Shown here piece by piece: positions 16,144 to 24,572 of a DNA stretch of 64,000 nucleotides. Made by a program: the position numbers and the translations under genes. The stretch is from Fibrobacter sp. (GTDB lineage: Bacteria; Fibrobacterota; Fibrobacteria; Fibrobacterales; Fibrobacteraceae): positions 23,393 to 87,392 of the forward strand of contig JAKSIB010000015.1 in the NCBI GenBank assembly GCA_024399065.1, in the 5' to 3' direction. Position 1 is the first letter of the stretch. Every line of letters begins with the position of its first letter. The notes under the pieces are model-generated. The model was not told the origin of the DNA, searched no databases, and saw nothing but the letters and a program-made list of their open reading frames with translations.

Positions 16144-16172
16144 TTGACAAATTGACGGGTTAAAGCTATTTT
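16144..16172 (+). promoter_or_regulatory. TTGACA-N17-TATTTT promoter, leaderless
   Basis: TTGACA 16144-16149, 17-base spacer, TATTTT 16167-16172; the ATG at 16179 is 6 bases after the -10 box. Confidence 0.7.
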
Positions 16173-16178
16173 AACGTC

Positions 16179-16454
16179 ATGGTTACATATTATAATTTTA
16201 CTCATGTCGATCGACGGTGGTGTATTGCTGTTGAATCAATGACGAGTACATTTGTCGTGTTCAGAAAGCGGCTGTTCGGACTTATCAAAAACCCTGTTGC
16301 ACGATTTCAGACGATTGCGACGGCTGAATTATTTGTTATATTCATGAATGATCCGCTGTTTGCGTTTAGATCGCAGGGTTGCACTGACGGTTCTAAAAAA
16401 TATCTGAAGACAATACTGAACGTAATCGCAACTGATATGTATGATTTACTATGA
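16179..16454 (+). CDS. Hypothetical protein (91 aa), predicted leaderless mRNA
   Basis: Begins MVTYYNFTHVDRRWCIAVES, basic and aromatic, with alternating strands then two helices. Start fixed by the promoter 6 bases upstream. No domain recognised. Overlaps alternative starts of the next gene. Confidence 0.62.
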   Translation: MVTYYNFTHVDRRWCIAVESMTSTFVVFRKRLFGLIKNPVARFQTIATAELFVIFMNDPLFAFRSQGCTDGSKKYLKTILNVIATDMYDLL

Positions 16455-16461
16455 GGTTTCT

Positions 16462-16665
16462 ATGAAAGGATGTAGAGAATCTAAACCCGGTGTAATTTTC
16501 TTCGATGACACAATGACGATGGACCGCATTGAGTACAAATACAAGTATCGAACTACTGTATGGAAGGAAGATGTGCGTAAACTTGCTGCCGCATATGAGG
16601 CCCGTATCAGCGCACTCGAATCGGCACTCGCTGCGAAGGAATCGGGTGTGGTTGGCAGTAAATAA
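16462..16665 (+). CDS. Hypothetical protein with C-terminal coiled coil (67 aa)
   Basis: Start at 16462 chosen for its GAGG Shine-Dalgarno; an ATG at 16441 is in frame. Residues about 35-60 (KLAAAYEARISALESALAAK) form an Ala-rich heptad helix. Function unknown. Confidence 0.6.
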   Translation: MKGCRESKPGVIFFDDTMTMDRIEYKYKYRTTVWKEDVRKLAAAYEARISALESALAAKESGVVGSK

Positions 16666-16696
16666 TATTTTTCAATTAAATGAAATGGGGCTTAGT

Positions 16697-16945
16697 ATGT
16701 CTAAAGAAGTTAATCTCATTGTCCTTGCAAAAGAATCCTCTATGGAAGATGCGTGTATACAAACGCACTTTAATGTTCATTGTGACTTGTTATTTGATAA
16801 GTGTATGTGTCAAGTTGCTTGCTTTGAAGATGAATCCCAAATTAGACACGTTCAGAAGTTTGGCGAAGCCAATGGCTATGTTGTCTTTGACGATTCTTTT
16901 AAAAAGTATAGGTTGAAATTAACCTTGGAAGAATACGAGGAATAA
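16697..16945 (+). CDS. Hypothetical protein (82 aa)
   Basis: Begins MSKEVNLIVLAKESSMEDAC after a GGGGC stretch. Mixed alpha/beta with four cysteines. The stop is followed by 154 non-coding bases with an AT-rich inverted repeat and a promoter for the PspA-like gene. No family recognised. Confidence 0.62.
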   Translation: MSKEVNLIVLAKESSMEDACIQTHFNVHCDLLFDKCMCQVACFEDESQIRHVQKFGEANGYVVFDDSFKKYRLKLTLEEYEE

Positions 16946-17017
16946 GTGGATACATGGTACAGAAAGCATGGAAAACTAACTCAACTACCCCAAGTCGTTA
17001 AAAATTTTAAATTTTTG

Positions 17018-17046
17018 TTGACAAATCCGGTCAAAAAACGTATTTT
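17018..17046 (+). promoter_or_regulatory. TTGACA-N17-TATTTT promoter
   Basis: TTGACA 17018-17023, 17-base spacer, TATTTT 17041-17046. The leader to the PspA-like gene is about 45 bases and has AAAGGAC before the ATG. Confidence 0.8.
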
Positions 17047-17099
17047 TACTAACGACGCAGGCGTAACAGCCTAACATTCACTAAAACAAAGGACTAAAG

Positions 17100-17780
17100 A
17101 TGTCTATTATCGCTTCTATTTTCAAGAAAATCCTTGGACTCTTCAAGTGGGGTGCCATCAAGGTTGACTCTGGTATCGACAAACTCTATGACGCTCAGAA
17201 ACGTCTTGAAGTTGTCAAATACGAAACGCTCGCTGCTCTCGATAAGCAGGAAGCTAACGCAAAGAAGATCCATGCAAGTAAGCTGGCGCTCGAAGATGAA
17301 TTGAGCCAAGCCGAAAAGAACCTTACCCGATTCCAGACTCAGGTGTCTTGCCTGAAGAATCAGCTGATCGAAAAGGGTGTCGACTGGACCACCAATGACG
17401 ACCTGCTTGATGCCGGCCGCAACGCACAGGAACAGGCAAACTTTGTTGCTACCCTGAAGGAACAGAAGGCTGCAATGGAAGAAATGTGCAAACGTGTTGA
17501 CAAGATGCTGTCCAAGCTCAAGTCGAACCGTCGCCTCATCGAAACCAAGGCAACTATTCTTTCTTCCAAGATCAATTTCTACAAGAACCTTCAGGCTATC
17601 GATGAAAATGGCAATATCGATATCGATCATGTATTTGGCGACATCGACACCGCTGTCAAGAACATGGAATATGATAGCAAGGCTTCCGCACACGTCAACG
17701 CTATCGTGAATGGCCAGAGCTCTGCTGAAGTCATGGCTTCCAATGCCGATGTTCTCAGTTACATCGACGGTTTGAAGTAA
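17100..17780 (+). CDS. PspA/IM30-like coiled-coil protein
   Basis: 226 residues, the usual PspA length. The N-terminal 18 residues form an amphipathic helix (SIIASIFKKILGLFKWG), like the membrane-binding helix 0 of PspA/Vipp1. Residues about 35-175 are a long charged coiled coil with few breaks. PspA proteins are ESCRT-III relatives that coat and protect stressed inner membranes. C-ending codons suggest high expression. It has its own promoter and terminator and lies upstream of the Ca2+ ATPase and TerD genes. The family is inferred from architecture, not a signature motif. Confidence 0.62.
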   Translation: MSIIASIFKKILGLFKWGAIKVDSGIDKLYDAQKRLEVVKYETLAALDKQEANAKKIHASKLALEDELSQAEKNLTRFQTQVSCLKNQLIEKGVDWTTNDDLLDAGRNAQEQANFVATLKEQKAAMEEMCKRVDKMLSKLKSNRRLIETKATILSSKINFYKNLQAIDENGNIDIDHVFGDIDTAVKNMEYDSKASAHVNAIVNGQSSAEVMASNADVLSYIDGLK

Positions 17781-17807
17781 TCCTGAACGAGTTGTGTTAT
17801 GGAGACG

Positions 17808-17833
17808 AATCCCGGGGATGCCCCCGGGATTTT
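17808..17833 (+). terminator. Rho-independent terminator
   Basis: A 10-bp perfect stem (AATCCCGGGG / CCCCGGGATT), 4-base loop, then TTTTG. Ends the PspA-like transcript. Confidence 0.9.
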
Positions 17834-17847
17834 GTTTTGGAGAATGT

Positions 17848-18399
17848 ATGTCGACATTTTGCTTGATTGTTGCTGGTATACTTACGCTAGACATGCTGCT
17901 TAGCCGTCTATTTAGACGTATAAAGCGTCTTACCCCGTATTTACTAGTGTGCGCCGTTGCCATAATCGTTATATCCATATCGAATAACGTGCATATCCCG
18001 CATGTAAAAATTCCGTCGGTCATTGAAACCGTACGGCATATCCCGTTAATCCCTACTAGCCAGATGGACGTTCAGTATAACGTCAAGCCGGGCGTTAACC
18101 TAAAAACGTTGAATAATAAGTTGCGTGCATCTATTCCTAAGATTGTCAGTGCGTATCAGGCCGAACTAGGCGCAACTTATATACCGACTATTACAAGCGG
18201 CGATGACTATGACCGGCACAAGCCGAATTCGGCTCATTATCGTGGCCGGGCATTGGACTTTAGGCTGAATGACATTCATGCCGCCCGGCGCCGACATGCA
18301 ATTTATAATCGGGTCAAAAAATATTTAGGCAATGATTTCATTGTTATTCACGAAAGCCCCGGCTTGGTGAATGAACACTTACATGTTCAGTTAAAATGA
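17848..18399 (+). CDS. Membrane-anchored M15-type peptidoglycan peptidase
   Basis: 183 residues from the ATG at 17848 (GGAGA upstream). Two hydrophobic stretches (about 4-18 and 31-46) with a basic loop suggest an N-terminal membrane anchor. The C-terminal domain has the zinc-peptidase pattern S-A-H130-Y-R-G-R-A-x-D137 and E-H177-L-H179, characteristic of peptidase M15 D-Ala-D-Ala carboxypeptidases and phage endolysins. It probably trims cell-wall stem peptides from the periplasmic side. Together with the amidase at 35129 it gives two different cell-wall activities. Confidence 0.8.
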   Translation: MSTFCLIVAGILTLDMLLSRLFRRIKRLTPYLLVCAVAIIVISISNNVHIPHVKIPSVIETVRHIPLIPTSQMDVQYNVKPGVNLKTLNNKLRASIPKIVSAYQAELGATYIPTITSGDDYDRHKPNSAHYRGRALDFRLNDIHAARRRHAIYNRVKKYLGNDFIVIHESPGLVNEHLHVQLK

Positions 18400-18400
18400 C

Positions 18401-18429
18401 TTGCCGATCATAACCATATTTTGTATATT
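18401..18429 (+). promoter_or_regulatory. TTGCCG-N17-TATATT promoter, leaderless
   Basis: TTGCCG 18401-18406 starts 2 bases after the M15 gene's stop; 17-base spacer; TATATT 18424-18429. The ATG at 18437 is 7 bases after the -10 box. Confidence 0.7.
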
Positions 18430-18436
18430 TGTTGCC

Positions 18437-19264
18437 ATGCAAGTTAGTCTGAAATATAGTATAGGCGATAAAGTCATTTTTTCCCAGCGTGAATATACGA
18501 TTGACGCTTGGAAAATTGATGTAAAAAGTACAGGGATTGAAATCAAGTATTTATTCCATGCGTACTTAGATCCGGTTGTATCATATCATCAGGAAATATC
18601 GGAAAAATATTTGACCGAATCGGCAAGTGAACCGCACCCCTGTACGGTTGATCTTGATTTCACAGATTCTAACGGTATTGAAATAGGGTTAGGCGATTTT
18701 GTGTTTTGCAATATGGTGTCGCATCGATTAAACGGTGAAAAATATATTGCGTGGAATGATCTTACTTTTGCGTATTATGGTACAGTATTATCGTTTTGTT
18801 TCGAATTTAATAACGGTTGGGATTATATAATGCGTAGTGCATGGGTAAGCCGTGTCGGACCGTCGGTCGGGCCAAATGGGTCTCCGTACCGGGACGGGCG
18901 CCGGGAAGACCGTGTCGGTAAAGAAATACTGGTATCGATGATAAAGTCACCTATTACCGATAATCTCGCTCAAATGTATGTAGATAGTTTTGTCGGCAGT
19001 AATGATGACCGTATCAGGTTCATTAACAACAGCGACAGTTACTGGGATGCAAAACTGATTTTACGAACAGCTGGTGTATATGATGAGGTTGTTGAGAGGC
19101 TAAGTAAGATTGCTGCACAGGCTAGTAATAAAAAAACTAAAACCTCCCGCAAAAAAGTTGACAAAACTGCCAACAAAATCGAAAAATTGAAGGCGCTTGT
19201 CGATGAATTGGCTAAGCGTTCCGGTGTAACGATAAATTACAGGACTATGAAAATTATCGAATAA
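18437..19264 (+). CDS. Hypothetical protein (275 aa), predicted leaderless mRNA
   Basis: Start fixed by the promoter. N-terminal half is beta-rich (MQVSLKYSIGDKVIFSQREY...) and includes G-D-F-V-F-C and WDYIMRSAWV strands. The C-terminal 60 residues are Lys/Ala-rich and helical (TKTSRKKVDKTANKIEKL) and could bind nucleic acid. No family recognised. Confidence 0.65.
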   Translation: MQVSLKYSIGDKVIFSQREYTIDAWKIDVKSTGIEIKYLFHAYLDPVVSYHQEISEKYLTESASEPHPCTVDLDFTDSNGIEIGLGDFVFCNMVSHRLNGEKYIAWNDLTFAYYGTVLSFCFEFNNGWDYIMRSAWVSRVGPSVGPNGSPYRDGRREDRVGKEILVSMIKSPITDNLAQMYVDSFVGSNDDRIRFINNSDSYWDAKLILRTAGVYDEVVERLSKIAAQASNKKTKTSRKKVDKTANKIEKLKALVDELAKRSGVTINYRTMKIIE

Positions 19265-19354
19265 TAACGTCAACTACCAGCACAATAAGTTTGCACCTGA
19301 TCGGTCGAAAGAACAACTAATTGATCCAGAAAATAATTTTTTCTAAAATATGTC

Positions 19355-19383
19355 TTGACAGCGGTGCAGCAAGTTTTTATATT
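19355..19383 (+). promoter_or_regulatory. TTGACA-N17-TATATT promoter of the Ca2+ ATPase gene
   Basis: Perfect boxes at 19355-19360 and 19378-19383. The leader of about 45 bases contains a 5-bp hairpin (CGGGA-AAC-TCCCG) and AAAAGG before the ATG at 19435. Confidence 0.85.
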
Positions 19384-19434
19384 CACACATGCGGGAAACT
19401 CCCGTCTAATTTCATATCACAAAAGGTTAACAAT

Positions 19435-22068
19435 ATGAACAAGAAAAAAGGTTTGACTAGTGACGAAGTCTTGGTAAGCAAGGCTAACCATGGTCAAAAT
19501 ATCATTCCCGACTCCGAACCGACAACCTTCTGGGCCGAATTTAAGGAATCCTTTGGCGATCCGATGATCCGAATCCTGCTGGCGATTGCAGGCTTGATGA
19601 TCGGTCTCTGGGGAGCGTCCAAGGTCTTCCCGCAGGCTGGTATTGAACAGGGTATCTATGAACCGATCGGCACCCTTGTTGCCGTATTCTTGGTTGCAAC
19701 AATTTCAGCAAAGACGGCCGTGTCTTCCGATGGTAAGTATCGAGACCTGAAGAGCCGTACCAAGAAGGATACCGCAAAGGTTTGGCGTGACGGCGAATAC
19801 ATCGAATTGCCGTTCGAAGAAATTGTAGTAGGTGATGTAGTTCACCTGCAATCCGGCGATAAAATCCCTGCCGACGGCGTCCTTGTTGAAGGTTCACTCC
19901 GTGTTGACAACTCTGCACTCAATGGCGAAGCTGATGAATGCAAGAAGGAAGGTGATCCGAATGCCAAGTTGCCTGAACAGATGTCCGGTGACATGTTCGT
20001 TGACAAGTCTTCTCTGTTCCGTGGAGCGATTGTGTATGACGGCGATGGCGAAATGGTCATCCAGCGTGTCGGCCTTCAGACTATGATGGGCAAGATGGCA
20101 GAAGAAATGGCTGGTGATGAAGTTGACTCGCCGTTGAAGGTGAAGCTGGCTAAGCTTGCTGGACAAATTTCAATCTTCGGATATGTGTCCGCTGCTTTGA
20201 TCGTTGTGCTTTACTTTGCTATGGGCGTGGTGAACGCTGGTGGCTTTGGTGAGTTCTTCGATCTTGGATGGCAGCATGTACTGAATACTTTCATCAATGC
20301 TGCTGATCTGGCTATCCTGATCGTTGTCTGCGCAGTACCTGAAGGTCTTCCTCTGATGATTTCTCTGGTTCTTATGCAGAACACATCCAAAATGCTTGAC
20401 CACAATGTGCTCGTACGTAAGGCACAGGGTATCGAGACCGCAGGTTCTCTGAATATCCTGTACTCCGACAAGACTGGTACAATTACTAAGGGTAACCTTG
20501 AAGTAGTAGAACTGTTTAGCGGTGACGGTAAATCTACCGGAATGAGCAATGATCTCGGCGCTTGCCTTGCAAACAACACTCAGGCATCGTTTGATCGCAT
20601 GGGTAAGGTTCTTGGTGGTAATGCAACCGAACAGGCTCTGATGAAGTTCTTGAATGCAGATCGTTTCCACGAATTTGCTGCCCAGACCGTAAAGTTCCAA
20701 GGTTTCAACTCTGCCAATAAGTTCTCTCAGGTTCAGCTTGCTAACGGCCGTACCTATTACAAGGGTGCGCCTGAAAAGTTGATTTCCAAGTGTTCTCGCT
20801 TTGTCGACATCAATGGTGTAATCCATGATATTGACGCTACGGCACTTAACGACAAGATTACCGAAATGGCTAAGAAGGCTATGCGAATGCTTGCTTTCGC
20901 CTATGCGGAAAAAGATCTCGTCGAAGACTCCATCCATGACGATCTCGTACTGATTGCAGTAGCTGCAATCCGTGATGATGTTCGTCCAGAAGCCCGTGAT
21001 GCAATCGCTGCAGTAAACCGTGCAGGAATTCAGGTTGTGATGATCACCGGCGACCGAATCGAAACCGCTCGTGCAATCGCAGTTGACGCAGGCCTCGTAA
21101 CCAGCGAAAACGACATTGTACTTACCTCTTCCGACCTTAACGCAATGAGCGACGATGACGTTAAGGCAATTATCCCAAAGATCCGTGTTATCGCACGAGC
21201 TCTTCCTACCGACAAGTCCCGTATGGTCCGCTTGTCACAGGAACTGGGCCTTGTGTGCGGTATGACTGGTGACGGTGTGAATGATTCCCCGGCCTTGAAG
21301 CGTGCAGACGTTGGCTTTGCCATGGGTAGCGGTACTGAAGCTGCCAAGGAAGCTGGCGATCTGGTTATCCTTGATGACAATTTCCGTTCTATCAAGAACG
21401 CTGTTCTGTTCGGCCGTACGATTTTCCACAACATCATCAAGTTTGTCAAGTTCCAGCTGACCATTAACGTGGCTGCAGTTGGTGTAACACTGCTCGCACC
21501 GGTATTCGGTGTCGAAGCTCCATTGACTGTCGTTCACCTCCTGTTTGTGAACCTCGTGATGGATGGCCTTGGATCTATGATGCTTGGTTCCGAACCCGCA
21601 TTGGATTCCTATATGACTGAAAAGCCCCGTAACCGTGACGATTCTATCATTGACAAGTCCATGATTGGTTCTGTGATTGTTCCGGCTGTGTGGATTATTG
21701 CACTCGGATTTGTATTCCTGAAGCTCCCGATTTTCACTGGTCTCTTTGAAAGTACAACGCAGATGAATACCGCATTCTTTGCATTCTTTATCTGGGCTGC
21801 CTTGTGGAATGGGTTCAATGTCCGTTCCGACAAGTTCAAGATTTTCTCCGGTCTTAGGGAAAATCCGGGATTCCTGAAGGTTCTCTTTACCATCGCAATT
21901 GTGCAGGCTCTGATCATCAATATCGGCTCGTTTGACAACTCTGTTTGCCAGACAATCTCAAAGATGTTCAGTTGTGTGCCGTTCGGTGGAATTGAATGGC
22001 TGATTATCGCTGCATTGTCATTCACAATCATCCCTATTGCATCCATTGCAAAGCTTTTTAATAAGTAA
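19435..22068 (+). CDS. P-type Ca2+-transporting ATPase (P2 type)
   Basis: 877 residues. The phosphorylated aspartate is D345 in DKTGTITKGN. M4 carries PEGLP (302-306), the calcium site of P2A/P2B pumps. The hinge is TGDGVNDSPAL from 611. About ten membrane segments are placed as in SERCA/PMCA-type pumps, with an N-terminal cytosolic stretch. The actuator loop reads NGEADE (from 163) where the family has TGES: the Thr is Asn while Gly-Glu are kept, so dephosphorylation kinetics may differ. Start 19435 is after AAAAGG; upstream in-frame starts precede the promoter. Ca2+ export is inferred. The TerD genes that follow encode a calcium-binding fold. Confidence 0.92.
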   Translation: MNKKKGLTSDEVLVSKANHGQNIIPDSEPTTFWAEFKESFGDPMIRILLAIAGLMIGLWGASKVFPQAGIEQGIYEPIGTLVAVFLVATISAKTAVSSDGKYRDLKSRTKKDTAKVWRDGEYIELPFEEIVVGDVVHLQSGDKIPADGVLVEGSLRVDNSALNGEADECKKEGDPNAKLPEQMSGDMFVDKSSLFRGAIVYDGDGEMVIQRVGLQTMMGKMAEEMAGDEVDSPLKVKLAKLAGQISIFGYVSAALIVVLYFAMGVVNAGGFGEFFDLGWQHVLNTFINAADLAILIVVCAVPEGLPLMISLVLMQNTSKMLDHNVLVRKAQGIETAGSLNILYSDKTGTITKGNLEVVELFSGDGKSTGMSNDLGACLANNTQASFDRMGKVLGGNATEQALMKFLNADRFHEFAAQTVKFQGFNSANKFSQVQLANGRTYYKGAPEKLISKCSRFVDINGVIHDIDATALNDKITEMAKKAMRMLAFAYAEKDLVEDSIHDDLVLIAVAAIRDDVRPEARDAIAAVNRAGIQVVMITGDRIETARAIAVDAGLVTSENDIVLTSSDLNAMSDDDVKAIIPKIRVIARALPTDKSRMVRLSQELGLVCGMTGDGVNDSPALKRADVGFAMGSGTEAAKEAGDLVILDDNFRSIKNAVLFGRTIFHNIIKFVKFQLTINVAAVGVTLLAPVFGVEAPLTVVHLLFVNLVMDGLGSMMLGSEPALDSYMTEKPRNRDDSIIDKSMIGSVIVPAVWIIALGFVFLKLPIFTGLFESTTQMNTAFFAFFIWAALWNGFNVRSDKFKIFSGLRENPGFLKVLFTIAIVQALIINIGSFDNSVCQTISKMFSCVPFGGIEWLIIAALSFTIIPIASIAKLFNK

Positions 22069-22080
22069 CAGGGATAACTA

Positions 22081-22107
22081 GGTGCCGGGACGGCCGGCAC
22101 CTTTTTT
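22081..22107 (+). terminator. Rho-independent terminator
   Basis: An 8-bp stem (GGTGCCGG / CCGGCACC) with a 5-base loop, then TTTTTT. Separates the ATPase transcript from the TerD genes. Confidence 0.9.
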
Positions 22108-22123
22108 CTTACAAAGGTAACGT

Positions 22124-22846
22124 ATGATTAATTTGCAAAAGAATCAGGTTATCGATCTCGCCAAGAGCGATGACTCGAATAAGCTTGAAGACATCACTGT
22201 CGGAATGGGTTGGCTGATTGCATCGCAGTCAAAGAACGCCACATCTACCATTACCAAATCTAGACCTGCGCCGGGCTTCATGAATAAGCTCCGTGGTTGG
22301 TTCGGGCTTGAACAGACCATGGAAACTTACACAGAAACCGTTACGGTTGAAAAAAGCCAGTTTGAATACGATCTGGATGCGTCCTGTGTCGAACTCAAGG
22401 AAAATGGTACGCTGTTTGGATCCTGCATGGAATACAGCACTGTTTACTTTGGCCGTAAGAATGGTACCGGAATTACGCATGGTGGCGACTGTCTGGTCGG
22501 TGGGGATGGCGATTCTGATGATGAAACCATCAAGATCAACCTGAATGTTGTCAATGCGCCACGCATTGTCGTATTCATGAACATTTACAAGGCGTCTTCC
22601 CGTAGACAGTCGTTTGCCAATCTCGACAAGGCTTACATCCGCATCTACAATACAAAGAATGGCAAGGAAATTTGTCGTTACAACATTGCAGATGATCTGG
22701 ACCAGACCGCTACTGCCTTGGTGCTTGGCGAATTGTACAAGTCCGGCTCTGAATGGAAATTCAAGGCTATTGGTCAGTGCATGAAGGCTGACTATGTGTC
22801 TGACGCCGTGTCCTACATTGTCAAGTCCAATAAAAAATGGAAATAA
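22124..22846 (+). CDS. TerD family protein with N-terminal insertion
   Basis: 240 residues. TerD marks: FEYDLDASCVEL near residue 83, THGGDCLVGGDGDSDDE near 122-138 and a late D-x-D-Q-T strand. TerD proteins bind Ca2+ through these acidic loops and act in tellurite, phage and stress response sets. Unlike its two neighbours it has about 35 extra residues between the first and second strands (around 38-75, including GFMNKLRGWFGL), which could contact a partner or membrane. No promoter was seen in the 17 bases after the terminator, so read-through may supply it. Confidence 0.86.
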   Translation: MINLQKNQVIDLAKSDDSNKLEDITVGMGWLIASQSKNATSTITKSRPAPGFMNKLRGWFGLEQTMETYTETVTVEKSQFEYDLDASCVELKENGTLFGSCMEYSTVYFGRKNGTGITHGGDCLVGGDGDSDDETIKINLNVVNAPRIVVFMNIYKASSRRQSFANLDKAYIRIYNTKNGKEICRYNIADDLDQTATALVLGELYKSGSEWKFKAIGQCMKADYVSDAVSYIVKSNKKWK

Positions 22847-22859
22847 TTCATTTTAGGTC

Positions 22860-22889
22860 TTGACAGATCTTCCTAAAAAAACCTATATT
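22860..22889 (+). promoter_or_regulatory. TTGACA-N18-TATATT promoter of the terD pair
   Basis: TTGACA 22860-22865, 18-base spacer, TATATT 22884-22889. Leader about 40 bases with ACAGGAC before the ATG at 22936. Confidence 0.8.
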
Positions 22890-22935
22890 GGGTAATGCCA
22901 TAAGGCGAACTCTCACTTTTAACAGGACTATAACT

Positions 22936-23502
22936 ATGTCTATTAGTTTGGAAAAAGGCGTGAATCACGTCATCGAAAAGACCACCCAGACCGCAAATGT
23001 TGGACTTGGATGGGACGTTAACAGCAAGGCTGGCAATGGCAATGATTTTGATCTTGATGCAGCCGTGTTTGCCCTGAACGAAAACGACAAGCTGGACAAG
23101 GAATCCAACTTTGTGTATTTCAACAACAAGCATCCGGGCATTGGTATTGACCATAGTGGCGATAACCTGACTGGTGAAGGTGATGGCGATGATGAAGTCA
23201 TTACCGTGGATTTCTCCAAGGTTCCCGCAACCGTTAAGAAGATTGCCGTTGTTGTCAGCATCTATAAGGGCGCTGAACGTCACCAGAATTTTGGTCAGGT
23301 GAAGAATGCGTTTGTTCGTTTGGTTGACACCACAAATGGCGCCAATACTGAACAGCTCCGTTTTGACCTCACTGAAGATTACTCCGGCGACACCGCCATT
23401 CACATGGCCGACCTGTATCGTCATAACGATGGCTGGAAAATGAAGGCTATCGGCGAAGGCATTAAGGGTGACCTGTCCACATTCCTTCAGCAGTACAAGT
23501 AA
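22936..23502 (+). CDS. TerD family protein
   Basis: 188 residues, the standard TerD length. NDFDLDAAVFAL near residue 36, HSGDNLTGEGDGDDE near 78 and the closing D-L-T-E-D-Y-S-G-D-T match the calcium-binding TerD fold. The start is set by the Shine-Dalgarno ACAGGA. Codons are strongly biased to a narrow set, suggesting high expression. Only 2 bases separate it from the third terD. Confidence 0.92.
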   Translation: MSISLEKGVNHVIEKTTQTANVGLGWDVNSKAGNGNDFDLDAAVFALNENDKLDKESNFVYFNNKHPGIGIDHSGDNLTGEGDGDDEVITVDFSKVPATVKKIAVVVSIYKGAERHQNFGQVKNAFVRLVDTTNGANTEQLRFDLTEDYSGDTAIHMADLYRHNDGWKMKAIGEGIKGDLSTFLQQYK

Positions 23503-23504
23503 TC

Positions 23505-24104
23505 ATGGGTACAATCAATCTTAAAAAAGGCGGCAAGATCGAACTTAGCAAGGGCTTGACTCATGCTATGGTCGGTCTTGGCTGGACCGCCAATTCGTTC
23601 GATGGTGCTGACTTTGACTTGGATGCATCCGTCTTCCTGTTGAATGACAAGGATAAGATGCAGTCAGATGAAGACCTCGTGTTTTACAACAACCCGGAAC
23701 ATAGCAGCGGTGCCGTAAGGCATGGTGGCGATGATCGTGTTGGTGGCGATGGTTCTTCCGATGACGAACAAATCTTTATCGATTTCGATAAGATCCCGAG
23801 TTACGTAAGCAAGCTTGAAATCGTGGTTACCATTTATGAATGGAAGACCCGTAAGCAGAACTTTGGTCAGGTTGAACGTGCGTATCTTCGTCTGGTATCG
23901 ACAAACGGCGAAAATGTCGTTGATGGCAACGAAGAATTGCGCTTTGACTTGAGTGAAGACTATTCTACTAATACTAGCATCCTTATGGCAACGCTGTATC
24001 GTCAGGGCCGTATCTGGAAATTCACGTCCAGAGGTGTTGGCTACAACGAAGGTCTCGGTGCGTTCATCAAACGCTACGGGAATTCTTACCAGAATGGTGA
24101 CTAG
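23505..24104 (+). CDS. TerD family protein
   Basis: 199 residues. ADFDLDASVFLL, RHGGDDRVGGDGSSDDE and the DLSEDYSTNTS block are in the TerD order. Cotranscribed with 22936-23502 and ended by a strong terminator. Three diverged terD copies in a row, each retaining the acidic loops, argue for distinct roles rather than decay. Confidence 0.92.
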   Translation: MGTINLKKGGKIELSKGLTHAMVGLGWTANSFDGADFDLDASVFLLNDKDKMQSDEDLVFYNNPEHSSGAVRHGGDDRVGGDGSSDDEQIFIDFDKIPSYVSKLEIVVTIYEWKTRKQNFGQVERAYLRLVSTNGENVVDGNEELRFDLSEDYSTNTSILMATLYRQGRIWKFTSRGVGYNEGLGAFIKRYGNSYQNGD

Positions 24105-24123
24105 AATCTAGTAGTTCTTGGGT

Positions 24124-24150
24124 GGCGACCCTCTAAGGGTCGCCTTTTCT
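24124..24150 (+). terminator. Rho-independent terminator
   Basis: Perfect 8-bp stem GGCGACCC / GGGTCGCC with 5-base loop and TTTTCTTT. Ends the terD transcript. Confidence 0.9.
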
Positions 24151-24161
24151 TTGAGGTATTT

Positions 24162-24572
24162 ATGAAATCCGCTAAAACTATGATCATTTCAAAGCTTATT
24201 GTGGTGGTATTTGTGCTGGCCCTTATCCCGGCAGGATACGGACTGTATCTACTGAATACCATGACGATTACCGACGGGAAGTGCATATCCGAATTTACTG
24301 TCGACAAGTTTGACAAAACTCACGGTGTGCGACACGAATCAAATGCAGTAATCCTGCATGACACATCCAAGACAACGATCATTAAGAACATGACTTGTGC
24401 TGAATACAAGAACCCGGCCTATCCGTTTAGTCATGATCACCCGTACTGGGCTGTATATTCCGCACTGGTTGTAATTGGCGAAGTCGGCATTCTGATTGCA
24501 TACCTATGTGCATCGTTGTGCGGATGGGTTGACCGTAAGATTACTAAATGGAAGGATAAGCGTCATGCGTGA
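24162..24572 (+). CDS. Two-helix membrane protein (136 aa)
   Basis: Membrane segments at about residues 8-28 (ISKLIVVVFVLALIPAGYGL) and 91-115 flank a polar loop of about 60 residues with two cysteines. Basic residues at both ends suggest cytoplasmic termini. Begins 12 bases after the terminator and Shine-Dalgarno GAGG. Function unknown; position next to the TerD set is noted but may be chance. Confidence 0.7.
   Translation: MKSAKTMIISKLIVVVFVLALIPAGYGLYLLNTMTITDGKCISEFTVDKFDKTHGVRHESNAVILHDTSKTTIIKNMTCAEYKNPAYPFSHDHPYWAVYSALVVIGEVGILIAYLCASLCGWVDRKITKWKDKRHA

Noticed and set aside
17094..18023. 309-codon minus-strand frame opposite the PspA-like gene
   Set aside because: It spans two plus-strand genes and a terminator; no promoter or domain.
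20170..20937. 255-codon minus-strand frame opposite the Ca2+ ATPase
   Set aside because: Shadow frame inside a gene with intact P-type ATPase motifs.
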